A stretch of 64,000 nucleotides of DNA from Canna indica (Eukaryota; Streptophyta; Magnoliopsida; Zingiberales; Cannaceae), in NCBI GenBank assembly GCA_034359265.1, contig CP136890.1:46660501-46724500 (forward strand). Direction: 5' to 3'. The number at the start of each line of letters is the position of its first letter. Position 1 is the first letter of the stretch. The translations under genes and the position numbers were made by a program. Below are positions 60,768 through 64,000 of this stretch, one piece after another. The notes under the pieces are model-generated. The model was not told the origin of the DNA and made no database searches. It saw nothing but the letters and a program-made list of their open reading frames with translations.

Positions 60768-61252
60768 ATGGGAGAAGTTGTTAATCGAGTTATTTTTGAC
60801 CGACTAATGCAAAGAATTACACGCTTTTCGAACAGAATGCTGAACGAAGCCTACTTATTGAACGTTCGGGAATCGACTCGAAACGACCAGAAATCTGGGT
60901 CCCGGGCGACTCCAGATCATTCACTGTGATGGGAGAAGTTGTTAATCGAGTATTTTTTGATAGACTAATGCAAAGAATTGCAAGATTTTTCGAATAGAAT
61001 CTTGAACGAATCCGACTGATTGAACTTCGGGGTATCGGTTCGAGACGCCCAACAATCTGAGTCCCGAGCGACTCCAGAACATTCACTGTGATGGGAGAAG
61101 TTCTTAATCGAGTTATTTTTGACAAACTAATGCAAAGAATTGCAAGATTTTTCGAATAGAATCTTGAACGAAGCCGACTGATTGAACTTCGGGGTATCGG
61201 CTCGAGACGCCCAACAATCTGAGTCCCGAGCGACTCCAGAACATTCACTGTG
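60768..61252. repeat. Representative A7-D7-D8 trimer (161+162+162 bp)
   Basis: A7 (60768) has CCTACTTATTGAACG, TTCGGGAATCGACTCG and CTGGGTCCCGGG. D7 (60929) has GAGTATTTTTTGATAG, GGTTCGAGACGCC and CCCAACAATC. D8 (61091) has GTTCTTAATCG, GACAAACTAATG and CCCAACAATC. These variants appear only from 58862 to the right edge, so they are the youngest-looking layer of domain 2. Confidence 0.88.
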
Positions 61253-62511
61253 ATGGGAGAAGTTGTTAATCGAGTTATTTTTGACCGACTAATGCAAAGA
61301 ATTACACGCTTTTCGAACAGAATGCTGAACGAAGCCTACTTATTGAACGTTCGGGAATCGACTCGAAACGACCAGAAATCTGGGTCCCGGGCGACTCCAG
61401 ATCATTCACTGTGATGGGAGAAGTTGTTAATCGAGTATTTTTTGATAGACTAATGCAAAGAATTGCAAGATTTTTCGAATAGAATCTTGAACGAATCCGA
61501 CTGATTGAACTTCGGGGTATCGGCTCGAGACGCCCAACAATCTGAGTCCCGAGCGACTCCAGAACATTCACTGTGATGGGAGAAGTTGTTAATCGAGTTA
61601 TTTTTGACAGACTAATGCAAAGAATTGCAAGATGTTTCGAATAGAATCTTGAACTTTCGGGTATCGACTCGAAACGACCAGAAATCAGAGTCCCGGGCGA
61701 CACCTGATCATTCACTGTGATGGGAGAAGTTGTTAATCGAGTTATTTTTGACAGACTAATGCAAAGAATTGCAAGATTTTTCGAATTAAATCTTGAACGA
61801 ATCCGACTAATTGAACTACGGGGTATCGGCTCGAGACGCCCAGCAATCTGAGTCCCGAGCAACTCCAGAACATTCACTGTGATGGGAGAAGTTCTTAATC
61901 GAGTTATTTTTGTGAGACTAATGCAAAGAATTGCAAGATTTTTCGAATAGAATCTTGAACGAAGCCGACTGATTGAACTTTGGGGTATCGGCTCGAATCG
62001 CCCAGCAATCTGAGTCCCGAGCGACTCCAGAACATTTACTGTGATGGGAGAAGTTGTTAATCGAGTTATTTTTGACAGACTAATGCGAAGAATTGCAAGA
62101 TTTTTCGAATAGAATCTTGAACGAATCCGACTGATTGAACTTCGGGGTATCGGCTCGAGACGCCCAGCAATCTGAGTCCCGAGCAACTCCAGAACATTCA
62201 CTGTGATGGGAGAAGTTCTTAATCGAGTTATTTTTGACAGACTAATGCAAAGAATTGCAAGATTTTTCGAATAGAATCTTGAACGAAGCCGACTAATTGA
62301 ACTTCGGGGTATCGGCTCGAAACGCCCAGCAATCTGAGTCCCGAGCGACTCCAGAACATTCACTGTGATGGGAGAAGTTGTTAATCGAGTTATTTTTGAC
62401 AGACTAATGCAAAGAATTGCAAGATTTTTCGAATAGAATCTTGAACTTTCGGGTATCGACTCGAAACGACCAGAAATCAGAGTCCCGGGCGACTCCAGAT
62501 CATTCACTGTG
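60768..62511. repeat. 1906-bp HOR, copy 2 without its last monomer (1744 bp)
   Basis: Repeats copy 1 from A7 to the final C. It shares TTTTTGTGAGAC (about 61912) and GACAAACTAATG (about 61122). New marks are GATGTTTCG (about 61632) and CACCTGATC (about 61701), both of which reappear 2211 bp downstream. This shows that the third copy derives from this one. Confidence 0.88.
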
Positions 62512-62978
62512 ATGGGAGAAGTTGTTAATCGAGTTATTTTTGACCGACTAATGCAAAGAATTACACGCTTTTCGAACAGAATGCTGAAAGAAGCCTACTT
62601 ATTGAACGTTCGGGAATCGACTCGAAACGACCAGAAATCTGGGTCCCGGGCGACTCCAGATCATTCACTGTGATGGGAGAAGTTGTTAATCGAGTTATTT
62701 TTGACAGACTAATGCAAAGAATTGCAAGATTTTTCGAATAGAATCTTGAACGAAGCCGACTAATTGAACTTCGGGGTATCGGCTCGAAACGCCCAGCAAT
62801 CTGAGTCCCGAGCGACTCCAGAACATTCACTGTGATGGGAGAAGTTGTTAATCGAGTTATTTTTGACAGACTAATGCAAAGAATTGCAAGATTTTTCGAA
62901 TAGAATCTTGAACTTTCGGGTATCGACTCGAAACGACCAGAAATCAGAGTCCCGGGCGACTCCAGATCATTCACTGTG
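62512..62978. repeat. Three-monomer insert A7-D-C (467 bp)
   Basis: A7 (62512) with GCTGAAAGAAGCC, a D monomer (62673) with a D6-type body but a GTTGTTAATCG head, and a C (62835) with AAATCAGAG. It sits between the second and third 1906-bp copies and looks like a HOR shortened by deletion of the D7-to-D5 segment, fusing a D7-type head to a D6-type tail. Confidence 0.83.
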
Positions 62979-64000
62979 ATGGGAGAAGTTGTTAATCGAG
63001 TTATTTTTGACCGACTAATGCAAAGAATTACACGCTTTTCGAACAGAATGCTGAAAGAAGCCTACTTATTGAACGTTCGGGAATCGACTCGAAACGACCA
63101 GAAATCTGGGTCCCGGGCGACTCCAGATCATTCACTGTGATGGGAGAAGTTGTTAATCGAGTATTTTTTGATAGACTAATGCAAAGAATTGCAAGATTTT
63201 TCGAATAGAATCTTGAACGAATCCGACTGATTGAACTTCGGGGTATCGGTTCGAGACGCCCAACAATCTGAGTCCCGAGCGACTCCAGAACATTCACTGT
63301 GATGGGAGAAGTTCTTAATCGAGTTATTTTTGACAAACTAATGCAAAGAATTGCAAGATTTTTCGAATAGAATCTTGAACGAAGCCGACTGATTGAACTT
63401 CGGGGTATCGGCTCGAGACGCCCAACAATCTGAGTCCCGAGCGACTCCAGAACATTCACTGTGATGGGAGAAGTTGTTAATCGAGTTATTTTTGACCGAC
63501 TAATGCAAAGAATTACACGCTTTTCGAACAGAATGCTGAACGAAGCCTACTTATTGAACGTTCGGGAATCGACTCGAAACGACCAGAAATCTGGGTCCCG
63601 GGCGACTCCAGATCATTCACTGTGATGGGAGAAGTTGTTAATCGAGTATTTTTTGATAGACTAATGCAAAGAATTGCAAGATTTTTCGAATAGAATCTTG
63701 AACGAATCCGACTGATTGAACTTCGGGGTATCGGCTCGAGACGCCCAACAATCTGAGTCCCGAGCGACTCCAGAACATTCACTGTGATGGGAGAAGTTGT
63801 TAATCGAGTTATTTTTGACAGACTAATGCAAAGAATTGCAAGATGTTTCGAATAGAATCTTGAACTTTCGGGTATCGACTCGAAACGACCAGAAATCAGA
63901 GTCCCGGGCGACACCTGATCATTCACTGTGATGGGAGAAGTTGTTAATCGAGTTATTTTTGACAGACTAATGCAAAGAATTGCAAGATTTTTCGAATTAA
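62979..64000. repeat. 1906-bp HOR, copy 3, cut by the window end
   Basis: A7-D7-D8-A7-D7-C, then the first 70 bases of D1, which end in GAATTAA. It matches 60768 onward at an offset of 2211 bp, including GATGTTTCG and CACCTGATC. The D1 start at the edge shows that the same HOR continues beyond the window. Confidence 0.87.

Larger units (their letters stand above)
1..64000. repeat. Continuous satellite DNA array, about 411 head-to-tail monomers
   Basis: Every stretch of the window is a copy of one monomer family. Unit starts, taken at the A of ATGGGAGAAG, fall every 157, 161, 162, 143 or 144 bp, with rare 140 and 158. The first full unit starts at 5 and the last, incomplete one at 63931. All copies have the same orientation, and no spacer, mobile element or unique sequence interrupts them. 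The array continues past both ends. By its organisation (homogeneous tandem monomers, higher-order repeats, long uninterrupted run) it resembles centromeric or pericentromeric satellite. A subtelomeric array or an rDNA spacer array are less likely alternatives. Neither species nor family name can be recognised from the sequence. Confidence 0.97.
48238..64000. repeat. Satellite domain 2 (D-monomer-containing)
   Basis: About 99 monomers in which class D (162 bp) makes up more than half. D monomers have the GACAGAC/TTGCAAG head and keep the 18-bp middle segment (GAAGCCGACTAATTGAAC or near variants). Their tails contain CGCCCAGCAATC or CGCCCAACAATC and CCCGAGCGAC in place of CCCGGGCGAC. D blocks of two to four monomers alternate with a C monomer and one to three A/B monomers. 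No D monomer occurs upstream of 48238, so this is a sharp domain boundary rather than a gradient. Confidence 0.93.

Noticed and set aside
49074..63926. Series of 137- to 401-codon minus-strand frames in domain 2
   Set aside because: They coincide with D-D-D-D-C runs and end at each 157- or 161-bp monomer. Their edges track monomer class, not gene limits. They are treated as shadows of the satellite.
1..64000. CRISPR array
   Set aside because: Repeats are 143-162 bp and directly contiguous. There are no short unique spacers and no cas genes, and the higher-order structure is typical of eukaryotic satellite.
1..64000. tRNA, rRNA, transposon or telomere-repeat sequence
   Set aside because: No stretch departs from the satellite monomer, so there is no room for any such element. 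No terminal repeats or target-site duplications were seen.
1..64000. Assembly artefact (collapsed or falsely duplicated repeats)
   Set aside because: Not excluded, but private mutations occur in consistent nested patterns and copies differ by scattered single bases, which fits real array evolution. Read-depth and spanning long reads would be decisive.

Overview
The whole 64 kb window is one uninterrupted head-to-tail satellite DNA array. I count about 411 complete monomers by hand, all in the same orientation. No gene, RNA gene, transposon, unique spacer or unrelated sequence lies between them, and the array runs off both ends. It must come from a eukaryotic chromosome, most likely centromeric or pericentromeric heterochromatin. 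I cannot name the species. A typical 144-bp monomer is about 41% GC and carries 8 CpG where base composition predicts about 6, so there is no CpG decay. That argues against a heavily germline-methylated genome such as a vertebrate; an insect or other invertebrate is plausible, but this is inference.

Monomers are phased here from the A of ATGGGAGAAG. All share a nearly invariant head of about 51 bp and differ in the middle and tail. Four classes exist. A (161-162 bp) has GACCGAC...TTACAC in the head. B (157 bp) is A lacking CTGA in the tail. C (143-144 bp) has GACAGAC...TTGCAAG and lacks 18 bp in the middle. D (162 bp) has the C-type head, keeps the 18 bp, and has a GC-richer tail (CGCCCAGCAATC, CCCGAGCGAC). 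Subtypes (A1, A3, A4, A5, A7, B, Bb, Bt, C1-C4, Cx, C', D1-D8) are my own labels, based on shared marker bases.

There are two domains. Domain 1 (1-48237) contains only A, B and C monomers. Its flanks (3.1-4.4, 13.1-16.2 and 42.9-48.1 kb) are built on an eight-monomer higher-order repeat (HOR) of 1247 bp, A1-B-A3-Bb-A4-A5-C1-C2. Between them lie locally amplified blocks of 2161, 1837, 1263, 1071 and 1533 bp. Domain 2 (48238-64000) is marked by the sudden appearance of D monomers. It is built on a seven-monomer unit of 1110 bp, D1-D3-D5-D6-C-B-A, amplified as 3168- and 3173-bp blocks. After 58862 a twelve-monomer unit of 1906 bp carrying A7/D7/D8 takes over. The domain border is a single chimeric monomer, with a C1 head and a D1 tail.

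Long minus-strand open frames (up to 401 codons) exist because 144 and 162 are multiples of three and the monomer lacks stops in one frame. I do not consider them genes. The informative content is structural: HOR architecture, nested duplications, chimeric monomers, three recurrent indels and a hairpin-forming dyad in most monomers.
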